Notes under the pieces: generated by a model | What the model was told of the DNA's origin: nothing | The model's database searches: none | The model's input: the letters and a program-made list of their open reading frames with translations, nothing else | Made by a program: the position numbers and the translations under genes | Shown here: in pieces, positions 22,051 to 36,013 of the stretch | Numbering within the stretch: position 1 is the first letter of the stretch | How the letters are laid out: every line of letters starts with the position of its first letter | NCBI RefSeq assembly: GCF_019112545.1 | Contig: NW_025064926.1 | Span: forward strand, 186,001 to 250,000 | DNA: 64,000 nucleotides | Direction: 5' to 3' | Source: Guyanagaster necrorhizus | Lineage: Eukaryota > Basidiomycota > Agaricomycetes > Agaricales > Physalacriaceae

Positions 22051-25000
22051 TTGCTGTGAGATATCTCTCATATGTCTTCTGTCATCAGATGAACTTCTTT
22101 GGTCCTTGCAGCTTATTCAGCCATTTTAGGACCTTCTCTCACCCTGCTTCCTTGATTCCTCTGATCATTGCTTCATCTACTTCTGTGATTCATCCTTTGT
22201 GGATTCAGTTCCACAGAGAAGCCATAGCTTCTTCATTGCTTCATGCTTCATTTATAGTCTGTCAGGTCCATTCAGTTTTGAATGGTTTTAACCAACCAGC
22301 AGGAGCCTCTCCCTTTGTTCAGCCTATAGGCATTTGAGTTAGTTGGTGTGACTCTTTCAGTGTGTAAGGGGTAACTTGGAGTATATTTAAATGCACATAA
22401 ATAGTTGTATCTACAGATAGCATATGAGTCTGATCTGTGGCTACTGTTAACACACTGTTAAGTTCTTTGGCCAATCAAGTGAAATCACTCACTTTTCAGC
22501 CCCATCTTTTACCTCCTCAGCCTGGGTTTCTGTTTCTAGATTCTCTAATCCTTTGGCCTCTCTCTGTAGTTCTGCTATCTGAGTCCAGATGTCTTCATAT
22601 ATTTGCTTCTTCTTTAGGCAGTCCTTCAACATATGACCTTTCTGTCCACAGCTAAAGCACTTCCCCTCCTTCTTGAGATGGTCTATATCTATCAGCTTTC
22701 TGCTGCTGATGTAGGTTGTTCCAGTCCCAGTCTTTTGAGCAATGTAAGAGGGAGTTATTGCCATGCTGAGTTTGGCCAAAGATCTTCCACCAGTATTCTT
22801 TCTGTTCACTGTTTGATGAGACTTCTTCTGCTCAATCATGATTCCTGCATTAGCTGCCTTCTGTTGCAGCCTTTCTTTATTTATTTCTGTGATTCAGGCC
22901 TTCCACATGTTGTACCCTCTTAGAATATTAGTGCCAATATTTGAAACCATGCTGATATAGGACAGGAGTATCCCCATTTTGAGGTACTCCACTATTCATC
23001 CATCATCATCAATGCTCTCTCATACTCCAGCTAGTGTTCCCAGTCATTCCAGCTCATCAAAATATTTGCTGGCAATCTTATCACCCATATAAAGCTTTTT
23101 CATTTTATTTTTGTGAACTTTCTGGATGGCAGATTCTATGAACTTGTCTCTGACCATCTGTTTAAAGATGGACCAGGATGGGTATCAGTAATGTTGTTGA
23201 CTGGTAGAACAAAGAGTCAGAGCAATGAGAATCTATCAGTGTTTCATCTTACTCTTGAAGTAAGAGGCAGCAAATGCAACTTTGTTCATATCAGATCTAA
23301 GATAGGCAGTGTAGACTTCAAAGTACTGTTTACAGTCAATTATGAACTGGTCAATGTTATCTGATGTGCCCTTGAAGGGTCAGGGTGTTCAGAGAGGGTC
23401 AGGTTTGCATTGTAGCATGGTGGTATTTAAGAGTAGGGCATCTATCAGGTTAGGGTATTCATCAAATAAGAGTTGCTTTCATTCAGTTGACAGTCTTGAA
23501 AATGAGTGGAGAGAGTGATTATCAGTGACAGAGCTTTCTTCAGGATGTGCTTCCTTCTATACAATGCATCTATCTCTTATAGTGAACCCTAGTCATATGG
23601 CTTTGAAATCATCCTCTGCCTCACTAGCTGCAGCTTGCCCAGTCTCTGTGAATAGTCAGCTCCTCTTGCTGACCTAGGGATTTTGGAATCCAACAGGCTG
23701 TAAGGGTTTCTGTGGTCAGGGTCAGTCTGTTTATAGTCTGGCTTCTTGGCTGTCCATGGTACTTTATGAAGGTTGGTTGCCAATGGTTCAGATGGAGGGT
23801 GCCACATACCTAGCATGTTGTGGTGTTATTAGTAGCATGTTTAGCATGGGTTGGATCTTGTACTGGTAAGGTGGCAAGGCCTTTAATTGGTCTTCAGGAT
23901 GTGTCCTATTATAGATATAGATAGTGCAGTCAGTAGCAGCATACTGTAAAATATGTTCTTTTTCATTGTTTATTGTGATAGTATACTTTTTCCTCAGAAG
24001 AGTCATGAGCCAGCTTACATTCTTTCATAACATAGCTGCCTCTTCTCAATACATCTTCTCAAACTCCTCTTGCTGATTTTGTTTGATTTCTTCTTTTAAT
24101 GCTTTCTCATTGTTGTCTCCATACTGTATTCATGAGTCAGTCATAGTGGGAATGTCCTTCTCATCCTTGCTATCCTTCTCATCCTTGTCATTCATCTCAC
24201 TCTCCTTGAGGAAGGCATCAGGCTGGTCATAGTTGGGCAGCTTGAGAGCCTGAATCATTGCTGGGAAGCTCTCTATCTGTTCAGGTTCTGATGCTGGTTC
24301 AAGTAGGAAGCTGTCTGCTGGGGCAGGAAGGCTTGGCCCTCCTGGCTTTATGGTTTCTTCATCACACACTCTCTCTCTCCATTCCCTCACTATATCAGTA
24401 GAAGTCATTGTAAAACTCTGGGTTGAGGAAGAGAGTGGTGATATGTCCTCATAGGAATTATTGGAGGGCTTGGCTGAAGATTCTGGTCCTAGGAGAAATC
24501 CAGATTCTATACCTATTGATGATAGAGCTGACATTGGAGGAGAGAGAGCTGTCACTTCTGATGCTTTCTTTGTAGATGGAGGATAGAGACTCATATCTGT
24601 TATTGATATTTCTGACTTTCTCTGTGGTGAGAACTTCAGCATTGGCCTATCAGTTGGCAGACCAGGGATTGTCTTCATTGTTAGAGCCTCACTCTCAGAG
24701 TCCAATTTGCTGGGCTGCTTCAGCAGTAGTTTCTGGGAATGTACCTCTTTCTTCTTTGTAGTATATATCTCCTTCTGCTTCTTTATATAATCTATAGTGC
24801 TCAGAGACAGTGGAGCTTCACTCCACTGCTTGCTCTTCTCTGGCTCAGTGTCAATACTGCATGTTGTAATATTCTTCATTGGCTTCCTGCTCTCATCAGT
24901 CAATCTCCTTGTTGGCCTCTCACTTGAGACATTCCTGCTCCTCCTCAGAGAGGTTATAGCCTTCTCTTTCTCACTGCTTGACCTCTATCTTTGTGGAGTA

Positions 25001-25713
25001 ATGCCAGCTGGTTTCTCTAAAGTGATTAGGGGTCAAGGAGAGAAAGCTAGGGGTTAACAGAATGGGGCTTTCTCAGGGAGTGACATACCTAGATCCTCTT
25101 TCTGCAAGTCTTACAACTTCATCAATAGAGTCTCTAGCATGATCTCTAATGCCAGGCTTATGAGGAGTGGTAGAAGGGTCAGAGGATGGTGACTCCTTAA
25201 AGAAGGTATCAGAGAGATTCTTGTCCTCATAGTTTGGAACTGGAGAGAGATGCAGCAGAACCTATGGGTTTCAGAATCCTGTGTTTTGAAGCTCATCATG
25301 TCAGCTAGTTGTTCAAGGGAGTCTATTCAAGTGTCAGAGTTCTTCTTCTTCTATATCACACTCTTCATTTGCACAACTAGACCCAGCTTTGGATACAGCT
25401 CCAGTCATAGGCTGGAAGGAGGTTCTAGCAGAGAGAAAAATATCATAGAGAGGGAGGTTGAGAGTGACATTTCATAGGATTTGTTGGATCTGTTGAAAGA
25501 AATGATAGCATCTGACTATCTAAGCTGTGACTGACTGATATCTGCAGCAAAGTTGAATGATAGTGAGTAAGTCTAGAAGTGTTCTGATGATGGAAGCTAA
25601 TAGCTTAAAGAAGTCATCTGAGAGATTGGTGATTGTAACATTGATGGATGGCATTCAGTTTCTCTCACTCATAATGGGTGTAAGAAAAGAGAAGATGAAA
25701 GTCTTGAACTAAT
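22051..25713 (-). mobile_element. Gypsy gag region of element X
   Basis: This lies between LTR D2 and the pol of X. The longest open frame (24,903 to 24,130, 257 residues) is Ser/Lys/Glu-rich and begins MTDESRKPMK; it is a gag N-terminal region. Capsid-like sequence follows at about 23,800-22,850. A zinc knuckle CFSCGQKGHMLKDC (CX2CX4HX4C, intact) is at 22,618-22,659. Open frames on the plus strand over the same bases lack these features. Stops and shifts separate the pieces. Confidence 0.8.
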
Positions 25714-26169
25714 TGTTAGGTCCAAGTGACATGTAACTACTAGCACATGATAAACAACTGCTGTATTGAGTTCATACAGTCACAGTTGAGTCCACTAAGT
25801 GTAGCAGAGTTATGTCTCAAGGTCAATGCAATAGTTGACTTGAGATTAAGTGGTATGAATAAAGAATAGTTCAAGACTAGAGATATACAGCATCAACTAT
25901 GCTACTTATATACTGTTTATCTCCTAGATAAATATAGTATTACTAATTGTGAGTGTCTATGCTATGTTACTCATTGTCCTAAGGTGTCATAGTTACTTAT
26001 AAAAGGATAGTTGTCTTGCTGTTGGAGCATCACTACATGTCATGAGACAATGGTCAGTGCTGACTAAGAGTATCCCATGGCTTCAAGCACTGGTCTAAGC
26101 ACTCTGACTAAGCCTAGATAGAGGAGAAAGAGGAGTGAAATAAAGAAAAAGAAATAGAAAATCATAACA
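25714..26169 (-). mobile_element. Gypsy LTR, copy D2 (5' LTR of element X)
   Basis: This starts TGTTAGG and ends ATAACA on the plus strand, in inverse orientation to D1. The gag of element X begins just to its left on the minus strand, as expected for a 5' LTR. It contains a TATA-like sequence near 25,995 (CTTATAAAAG, plus strand; read in the other direction for the element). Confidence 0.8.
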
Positions 26170-29100
26170 AAAACCATAAAGAAACACTTCTACCAAAAGA
26201 ACACCAGCCAGCCTACAAGAATGAATCTCAGCTTGACAACTTAACAGCCATTTTATGAGTATACCAAAAGATTCTGAATACTCCTGTTATACTGTCAGTA
26301 TGCAATCTGTATGCTATCAGCAAGGATCTTGTGAAAGAAGCTACAACTTATGAAAAGACAATCTAAATATCAACTCAGACAATAGTCTCTCTTACTCAAA
26401 CTATCCCACTGCCATTCATGCTTGAATATGCCACACTCTTATACACTATCAACATCTCTATTTCCAGAAAAGCCCTAAAATCAGCCCTACCAGATAAGAG
26501 GTCAGAAATAGTGGTCATCCAAAGAGACTTAGCAGAGAAACATGGGCTGGATGTTAATAACCACCAGAAGATGACAATGGAGACAGCTGCAGAGTTAAGA
26601 TATGAGCTCTCCAGATGTGCAGAATAGCTTAAAATCAAGGTTGAAGAACTCACTACAGTTGTACATGCATTTATAGTCCCAAAAGCCCTCTACCACATCC
26701 TTCTAAACCATCTCTGGCAGCATGCAGTCTATTTACAGAAGTGGAAAACTATGACAGGTGTCACTGTTAGGATCTAGGAGACAGCAGCTGTGGAACCTCA
26801 GTGCTGAGAGATTGAGATAGCAGAGCACAAGCAGCCAGCAGGACAGTCCCTCAGTATACTCAGGTCAGTGGATGATATAGCCAAGGAATGACAACAGATC
26901 TCAGTCCCATGCTTTGATCAAACCTCAAATGCAAAAACAGCACTCACAGATATATACACTCTCATCAATCATATACTATCAGATACTTTTACTTTCAATA
27001 AAGATGCCTATTGTCTCTTATATAAAAGTGTGAACAGAAAAGCAAATTCAATCTCTATAGTACTCTTCAAGTATGCAAAAATATGATGACAATTTCCTGA
27101 GAATCCTCTGCTCTTACTACCCTCTTTGTTCTCTCTTTCTAATCAACTTTTTGTTCTCCTTTTGCCTCACATATGAGTATCTGCAGTCTCTTAGAATATT
27201 GTCAAATAAGTTTCTATGGTCTAAAGAACAGTGATTGGCTATTAACATACTGATGCTCAACAAGGAAGCTATAGTGTTCACCAGTGAGAAATACAAGTGA
27301 CTGTGCAATAACTATGTTAGCTTAGTAATCATTCCACTTATAGAGTATAAACTTTGGGCTCATAAATCTATTCCAGTACTCTTGAGAATTTGCTGGCAAG
27401 TAGTGAAGCAAGTCAAGAAAAAAGTATACCAAGGTCTTTGAAAGCCCTTAGACTCTTTCTATCACATATAATAGTTCTACATATCTAAAAAGAATGGAAA
27501 GGTCAGAATTATCATCAATCCTGATGAAATGAATAGACATATCATTCAGATAATAGGCCAGCCACCCCTTTCTAATCAATATTATGAATATGCTGCAGGA
27601 TAAAGCATATACATAGAAATTGACCTCTTATCTGGCTATGACCAGCATATGTTAGATATCTCCTCATATGATATTACCACTATTAATACACATCTTGGTC
27701 TCATGAGACTTACTATATTACTATAAGGATAGATAAGCTTCATCAATATTTTTTATCATGATATCACCTTCATCTTGCAGTATGAAACAGATATTGCACT
27801 CAATTTTATTGATGACATTAATATTCTAGAATCTTACACTCATTATGAACTCTCTAATGGCAACTATGAGAGGCACATTGAGAATAGTAACATTTAGAAG
27901 TCTGTGTGAGACCACTTATAAGATATACATCAGGTTCTCTACTATTTGAAGCATGCAGAAGCCTTAGTCTCTGCAAAGAAACTCTGGATTGGTATTCCAG
28001 AGCTAGTCATCCTAAGCCAGCTCTGCAGCTATAAGAGACATCTGCTTGAAGGTATAGTGGTATGAAAAATAAAGTCATAGCTATTGTATCATAATATCAA
28101 GCAAATTCACAGCTTTCTAAGTCTGGCTGGTACTGTCTGCATCTGGATCTGAGATTTTGCTGTCACTACTTATCCTCTTGTCAAGCTCACTATTCAGGAT
28201 ACCTCTTTCACCTAGACTCATAACAAACAGAAGACTATAGACACCTTGAAAGAAACTGTCATTAATTGTTCTGCAATATGATCCATCTATACCTCTCAGC
28301 ATGATGTCATCCTCTCTGTGGATTTATCTGAAATTGCATATGGGTTCATCCTACAGCAAGAGAACATTGACATGCATTGCCACATTGCTTGTTTTAGACC
28401 AATTGCTTGGTTCAACATGAAATTGAGATACTCACAGATGAAGATTGAACTATAAGAACTTTGGTGTGCTCTACATGCTGTCCACATATATCTGGTTGGC
28501 TTGAAACACTTTGTAGTGGAGATGGACACAAAGTATATCTATGAAATGCTGAACAACCTGAATCTTCACCTTAACACATCAATTAACTGTTGGATTACAG
28601 CCATCTTAATATTCAACTTTATATTAGTGCATATTCTCACTGAATATTTCAGGAGACCTGATGGTCTGTCATAATGAGAGCATACAGATAACAATAGTGA
28701 CATATCTGACCAAAATGCAGAAGATTGAATTAATAATGATGTCTTAGGCTGCAGTGTATGAGTTATAACATTTCTGAAAAAATCAGTCAATAATGTAGTC
28801 AATGTGCTCCTGGATCAGCAAATGGTCATACCATTACAAGCATCTATGGCTGTACTAGCAGAAAGCAATAATGAAAGAGAACTCCTACAGAATTAAAAAT
28901 ATCATAAATGAGAAATAGTGTTGATAGACATTCAGTATTAACTTACTCATTTTAAGAACTCTCTTACACACTCTCTGGAAAGACTCTCTGCACTGCAACA
29001 GCAAGCCTGACTATACTTTGTTGCTAGAGGGCAGCTGTTTCACTGCATCAAAGAAGATGACATCAACTAGTGATCCTATACCCAGAATGCCTGTCAATTT

Positions 29101-30270
29101 TACATGCAGCTCATAATAGGTTAGATCATTAAAAGAGATTCTACTTGACACAGCACCAACTCCACAACCAATTCTGATGGCCAGAGATAAACAAAGATAT
29201 CCAAGAGTATCTAAAAATATGTTATAAATGTCAGCTAAAATCCATGAAACACATATGCTTGCCTTTAAAGATATCTATACCTGCTGGACTCTTCTAAAAA
29301 TGTCATATCAACATCATACATCTACCAAAAGCCAGAGATTATCAGTATATGATTCAGAGATGGTACAGCCTCATCCACTGGTCTGAATTTCAGATGCTTC
29401 ATACTGAAATAAGAGAGATGGTTGAACAGTTCATTTTCAAAGAGATCTTGTGTTGATAAAGTGACATCACAGAAATTTTAGTGATAGACAATAGTCCACC
29501 TATTGTTACTGTAGTAGACTACTTAAGCAGAAAATACAGTATCAACTATATTCAAATCTTGATCTACAATTTGCAAGCCAATGGTATTGTTGAAGTCACT
29601 CACTGGTCTATCCAAGATGCTCTGAAGAGGCTTTGTGAAGGAGATAAAAAGGCTTGGACAAAAAAAGCTCACCTTGCTTTTTGGGCTGACAGGATCACCA
29701 TCTCCTGCTAGACTCAGGTTTTACTCTTCTATGCAGCTCATAGCATAGAACCCCTCTTTCTCTTCAATATCCTGCTAACAACATTTTTATTCTCAGAGTT
29801 CACTAAAAAGATATCAGAGTTAGATCTCCTGTATATGCATGCACATCAGTTGGAGCAAAGACAAGAAGACTTAGCTTGCTTGGAGGATCACATCATCAAG
29901 GCTCAGTTCAGGTTTATAGCAGACTTCAAGTGCCATTTTGCAACCACTATCTATGACTACAATTTTAAGCTAAGTGCTTTTTGTACTTGTTTTAAACAAA
30001 AAGATCAAAGTTGGCATCAATAGAAAATTCTGCTCATGCTACTTTAGTATTATAGTGGTCATTCATCAAACAAAGGGAGGAGCATATTATCTTGCTGAAC
30101 TCAATGGCATTGTCTCATAACTGAAGTTTGCTGCATTCTGTCTAATTCTATATTATGCAAGATTAAAGAAAGAACACAAAGTAATGAAATTTATGACTAT
30201 GTTAGACCTCATGAGCATTGCCAATAATCTGGATGACTCTGTGTGATTCAACCCAGAGACCAAAATGAAT
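26170..30270 (+). mobile_element. Gypsy-like element E (protease, RT, RNase H, integrase)
   Basis: On the plus strand: an aspartic-protease region near 26,420-26,720 (RSEIVVIQRDLAEKHGLDVN); RT from about 27,450 with DLLSGYDQHMLDI and active site FIDD at 27,805-27,816; connection HSFLSLAGTVCIWIRDFA near 28,110-28,155; RNase H near 28,310-28,640; integrase core from about 29,480 (SRKYSINYIQILIYNLQANG) with a C-terminal part near 29,835-30,250. Many stops and frame changes are present, and there is almost no CpG. The order protease-RT-RNase H-integrase is that of Ty3/Gypsy. The start abuts LTR D2, and a matching 5' LTR was not found. Confidence 0.8.
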
Positions 30271-30560
30271 AGTTTATATAGGATATAGAGGATTTTGCAT
30301 CATTATATGCATATATTGTCTTACTCAAAGACTCTGGCCTTTAATTACATTGTCTATATTATTTCTTAGTGTCTTTATCTTTCATTGTCTTTATCATCTT
30401 GTTATATTGTCTTGCTTACATTCATGCCACCTATAGTTCAAATTGTATATAAATAGCTACATCTCATATAGGAGAGAATATCTCCTTCTTCTCTGACAAT
30501 TCATTCTCTATTCTACTTTCAACAGTGACTGACTACTTATAAGAGTGTTGCTGAACTAGC
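30271..30560 (+). mobile_element. Probable 3' LTR region of element E
   Basis: This is AT-rich sequence following the integrase, with a TATA-like GTATATAAATAGC near 30,450 and a downstream pyrimidine-rich stretch, as in a promoter-bearing LTR. No second copy is in the window, so borders are approximate and the call is from position. Confidence 0.4.
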
Positions 30561-31389
30561 AAAATAATAGTACAGGTGAAAGGCTTGAAGCACTTGACCA
30601 CTGTGGCTGCAAGAGGCTTGAAAATATAAGAACCTTGCACTTGAAATTAGAAGTGAAGTCTTATTCTAAGCAGATAAAGTTTATCACTCCTGTCATAATA
30701 CAAATCAAAGCAGTTAGTTCAACTAAATTGTATCAGCATACCTTTCAGCCTGTATTATTGAAATCCAGCATTAGCCAAGCCTGGTAAAGAATCTTGTTTG
30801 TTATATCAGATAACAAAGCATAAGGCTGAGAAAATAGTTAAGACTTGGGCACCAATGAGTATCATGACAAGATGTAATATGATATCAGCAGTATAAGCAG
30901 TACTAGTCATTGTTCAGACTCTTGCAGCATAAGAGAGGCTGATGCATTATGAGAAAGTATTCTAGATCAGTCTAGACTGAGACTTTTCAGACAAATGACT
31001 TGTGATACAGTGGCACATGTGGCTGAATTGATGGTCATCATTGTAGTCTAAGTTCTTACACATGATCTTTGCTCTGATATGCTGAATTTTCATATATTTA
31101 TTATGAGAAATTTTATATTATTGCACTAATCAGGCCTGCAATGAACTCTCAATCTTATCTGCTATTGAAACATCTTTTCTCTTGCTTCATTCTAATCTGT
31201 GTCTAAAACTTTTTCAAAAGTCATTGCCACAAAAAGTTTAAAGTTCCAGTGATAGTTTCAGTTGCTACTATAACCAATAATAAATGGTCCCAAGTAAAGC
31301 TAATTGCCTTTTTATATGTCAGTGAGCTCTAAGATCTGACATATCTAGATAAGAAAAATTTGCAAATTTTGAGTCTTATAACAACTCAA
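30561..31389. other. Unassigned CpG-depleted sequence
   Basis: I see no domain, no repeat shared with other parts and no open frame of note. The right part may be a further decayed extension of the duplicated segment that is clear from 31,390. Confidence 0.35.
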
Positions 31390-31632
31390 GAGACTATTAG
31401 GAAAAATTCTTAGATAGTAGAGATGATGATGAGAGCCTGAGGTGATTCTACTTGTATTCCATATAGCCTTTCTTGAAGCATGACTATGACATTCTGGCAA
31501 TGAACAGCAAATAAAAAGTCATGTTCAGCATGCCACATCTTTTCTTAAATTATGTTGATACCACTGACTGCTCTCTGACATATATCTATATGTTTCAGTG
31601 TCTGACATGATTCAGAGATACAAGATGTGATC
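31390..31632 (+). repeat. Copy of 1,990-2,250 (left end of duplicated K2 locus)
   Basis: Matches are visible by eye, for example 31,480-31,550 with 2,085-2,150 and 31,600-31,630 with 2,208-2,240, with CG replaced by TG or CA. The copy continues at 33,052 after LTR L2, showing that L2 inserted into it. Confidence 0.65.
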
Positions 31633-33051
31633 TGCATTGATATGCTCAGTAATAGCTAAGTGACTAAGAGAGGTGAATGAGAAAGAAACTCTCAAATGCC
31701 AACACCTAACCATTCAATGCATGATCACCAATACAGATGAGTTTAGGTGGTTTGAATATAATAAAAGCACTCTGCAGACTCAGATAAATTAAATATAAAG
31801 ATATAAAGATAGTTTATTCAAGACTAGTTTGTGTTCTGAGATATGATACTCACAAAGGAGGTAAGAATAAGACACAATATGTGAATTGAGACTTAAAATA
31901 TGGAGCTACAGTATCTGGCTTAACTTAGAATACTCTGAAATCTAATATCAAGTATCTTAAGCACTTAGACTTGGCTAGCTGCACCTGTAGCTAGCTAGCA
32001 GTCTTTGAAACCAAAGAACTGATACTCAGATACTGAAACCTTTATTAAGCTAGAACTCAAATTAAGCTAAACCTCAAATTTCAGTAAAGACTTCAATTCT
32101 TATTCAATACAGGATGACTTAGCAATAATAGCTATCTAAATTGAGGTTACACACAAAACTGCTGATACAGAGACTAACTATTGAGAGCTAGACTGTCTAA
32201 ATCAGTGGTGTATTGCCTGCCATATTATTCTCTCCTCATTCTGCTTTTATACATAACTAACTGATATAGAATCTATAAATAATTTAATCTGGTTACTTAT
32301 TTTGCTTGGCTAGCTCCAAAATTAGATCATTATTCTGTCTTAGCATACCTCATAGATCCTTTTCAGATGGTTCAAGATGCTCCTGGCTCTCTGTTTTTAT
32401 AGCTTATAAATATTTACTATATAACTAATTATCATGTGGTTCCACTTGTTACTTTTAGACTTGCTTATTAATCACAATCAATCAATCATGGTGATCTGAG
32501 GCAGCTAAGCTCTCTGGTTGTGGATCACCCCCTGGACTGTGTGCCCTCTTAATTATTCATGCCTGAGGAATCCTTATCTCATGCATTTTGCATCAGACCC
32601 AGTGTGCTAGCCATGAGCTAATGAGTTCTGCTTTGCTTTTACTCCCAGTTTGAGTGCTAGCTGGATATACTTCACTGCTAGTCATAGTAATAAATTCCTG
32701 AGCTAGACTATAGTATACCAGCCCTGATGGCATTTAGAATTGACCCAAATATAGTACTGTTTCTAAGTCCAAATTGACTTGATATTCAAGTATATTTTAT
32801 TAAATATTAAATATTTACTATGGTGGTATTATCTCTCTAAGTCCAGTTTTGACTTCAAGGTTATTAACTCAGTGCAAAGTTGTTTTAGCTAAGTCAACAT
32901 TGATTCTTAGCCTTCTTAGCATAGTATGACTATCAGCTCAGAGCCTCAGCCATAGTCCTTGAATAGCTAGTCATATAGACTTTAGCTTATATGAATATAT
33001 TGTTTAAAATTCACAAATTTTAGAGCTAGCCTGATATAATGCACATCAGTA
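31633..33051 (+). mobile_element. Long LTR, copy L2 (solo)
   Basis: This 1.4-kb copy is homologous to L1 in opposite orientation and is highly AT-rich. Both sides are continuous with the duplicated K2 segment, so it is a solo LTR. The expected 5-bp target duplication is blurred by mutation: left TGATC, right TTATA, with TTGTA in the unoccupied locus at about 2,237. Confidence 0.7.
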
Positions 33052-33331
33052 TTATATTTCCATTATGCCAATTATAAAGATTTGTCATTCAGTAGAAGCT
33101 GTTTGAAAGACTATTATATTTATTTGCCTCATAGCAGTGATGACTTGTATCTATCTGAAACACAGTATCACCTTCAATTCTAAGTGAATAGCTCTATATT
33201 GTTCAAGCCTTTCACTGCTACAATCATCAAGCACTTTCAGTCATCTATCTGAGACTATGACAACTCAGACTGGCCTGAAAGAAAGGATTAGGAGGATTAG
33301 ATATAGAAAGTCTTTACTTGGCTGCAGAAAT
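33052..33331 (+). pseudogene. K6, CpG-depleted copy of K2 (first part)
   Basis: This aligns to about 2,250-2,700 of K2 with internal deletions. It reads DLYLSET near 33,140 and ends GCTGCAGAAAT, where the Copia element C3 is inserted. The reading frame is destroyed. Confidence 0.7.
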
Positions 33332-33543
33332 TATTAACAGAAGAATATAAGTGAGAATCTATAAATAAATATGAGTAATATAGTAATAGGCACAGCATAG
33401 GTAAAATAACTGAGATATCTAGATATTTATAGCCAGTCTATATAGATGATCAGATAAGGATAGGAGTAATGTATATATGATAAGTAAAAAGAGAGATGAT
33501 CAAAAGATAAGATCAGAGTATAATATATAGATATCCTTTAACA
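33332..33543 (-). repeat. 3' LTR of C3
   Basis: The termini are TATTAA...TTAACA (from TGTTAA...TTAACA). A polypurine tract AGGAGAG lies next to it on the minus strand (33,544-33,550), which sets the element's orientation. Confidence 0.8.
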
Positions 33544-35535
33544 CTCTCCTATATCTATATCAATCCACAAGAATAATGCTTAGCATATTAAGGTAGTCTT
33601 GATAGGTATCATGAGATAGAGGTTTGATGAACATGTTTGCAGGATTGACATTTCCATAAATAAAATCAATCCAAAGCTTCTTATTCTTAACCAGTTCTCA
33701 AATAAAATGCTTATGAATGCAGATATGTTTGACTTTCTGGTGAGATCATGTATAAGTTGTCAGCACAGCAGCTCTCTAGTTGTTGCCATACAGAGCACTG
33801 GATTAGAGCTAGAGAAGCTTGACTTCATCTATTTATAACAAGATCCATATCATCTGTTGTGCTGCATGAGTGAGTGAAACATATTTGGCCTTGACAGTGG
33901 ACAGGACAATAGTGGCTTGATGCTTGAAACTCCAACAAATTAGTCTGCCTACTATGGTGAACCTATAATCTGAGGTTGAACAAGCAGTATTATGACAACC
34001 ACTATAATCTGCATCTATAAATTCAATGAGAGTTAAGGGTTGGTTATATAAGAAAACAATACTAAGATCCATGATTCACTTGACATATTCAAGAACATAT
34101 ACCAATGCCTTCCAATGTTCTAATCCAGAGTTAGATTGGAAGTGAGTGAGTAAGCTCATGGAGAAATATAAGTCTGGCCAAGTTGCCAGTTGTCTCCATA
34201 TGATGCAACTTAATAGTTATTGATACAAGTAATGCTCTATCTCATCTTTGCCTGCATTGTTGGTGACTGTAAGGTATCAAGTGCTATGCCAACAGGTAAT
34301 AGCATGGATTGTGGTTGTAAGTATTCAAGGTTGAAATCTAAAAAAATGTTCTCTCAGTATGAGCACTGTGAGAATATGATAGTGTCAGCCTTAAGGTCTT
34401 GGTCAATCTTCATCCTCAAAAAATAATGATTCTCCTTCACATCTATAAGCTTTCACTTCTCTTCTAATTTCTTTTTGCATCAACTAGCCTTTTGTGCACT
34501 CAATGATACTTTTCATATATTATCAGTGTAGGTATTCATAATAGTGTACTCACTATCAGGCTGGCCAATCATTCTGATATAAGGGTCTACCTTTGAGATG
34601 TGGTAATCAAAGTCCTCATATGTTTTTCTAAGTGTTTTAAAACAGTTGTAGCCTCTCTGCATGATTCTATAGATAGTATATATGAGTTTGCACACCTTCT
34701 TCTCTTGTCTCTTGATGACATATTCAAGAGACTGCTGCATATAGATGTTCTCTTTAGTTTCACTGTGAAGATAGACTGAGATGAAATCCATTTGTCAGAG
34801 AATGAGATTGAGCTTTGCAGCAACAGCAGCAAATATTCAAATAGATTTGAGATGAGTTACAGTGATTCAGATGTCTGCTTCACAGGTGAACTGCCTTATC
34901 TCTTTAGCTTTGTCTTTATTCTCACTAGAGTCAACCAGCTCCAGGAGTGACATCTCATCATCTGTTTCATCCTTCACTTCCAAGTAGTCAGTGAAAGATT
35001 CTGTTTTGCTTTTAAAAGTAAAACTCCATTCTGAGAATTCAGCACTTGATGCAGATCCAAAATCATTATCAGGCTTATCCTATTGTCAGAATGAATGAGT
35101 ACCATCTTATTCATATATTCTCTCACCCATATTATCATCCTGGATTATGAGACCATCTTTATCTTGATTAATTTTGACAGTAGTCATATATACAGCAAGA
35201 ACAAAGTATCTAGTGGTATCAGCAATATTATTCATGGTGGCTTGGTTTGTACATTGAGGTTGGCCAAAATAAAGGGGAAATTGACTCTTCTTGCTATCAC
35301 CAAGCCAATAGCAATTCTCTGTTGTGTGCTGAGTCTTATTATATGTCTTGTATTCTGAGTTGCAACATATATAAGCTTGAAGGCTCTAGCTGTAAGTGTC
35401 TGAGATTAGGATTGTCCTTTTTCTATAGCATGAAGAATCACTGTATAAGTCTAAAGATGAGAGATAATGTCATTAAAAATGGATATCTAGTACAAGCTCA
35501 AGAGAATAGGCATCCAGTGGTCTGTAGGAATTATA

Positions 35536-36013
35536 TGTTAGATCTCTATTAAACACTCACAAATGTTTAGCACTGCTTCTATTGGAGTTTAATTTTAGGT
35601 TCTGAGTATGAGTCTGGTTTTAGTATAAAAGTATAATGAGAATAATGAGGTAGGCAATAAGAATTTTGCAGATAGAGATAAAGGATTGTAACTAGTAGAT
35701 AGAGTCTGCTATTGTGGCAAGAGTATTTGCATCAGATAGTCAGAGATTTTAGCAGATTTATTAAATCTTAGCTCAAAACTGAGATATATCAGTATGTACT
35801 ACTGCCTTAAATACTGTCTAAAGAATTCTATATTCTATAGGCAACTATTGGAATAACAATAATTATTATATTGTTTCTTGTTATCTTATTATGTATTGAT
35901 AAATAAGATGTAACTATAGTGTCATTATGTCTTTATCATCTTTTGTAAAGTCAGTCTGAGATCAGAATTAGTAAATATTGGCAGGTCATAATTTAAGGGC
36001 AAAAATTATGATA
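35536..36013 (-). mobile_element. Solo LTR Z nested in C3 gag
   Basis: This 478-bp sequence starts TGTTAG and ends ATGATA (from AACA), with perfect target duplications TTATA at 35,531-35,535 and 36,014-36,018. It is homologous to the LTR at 57,164-57,792 next to a Gypsy gag. It splits the Copia gag reading frame and so is younger than C3. Confidence 0.85.
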
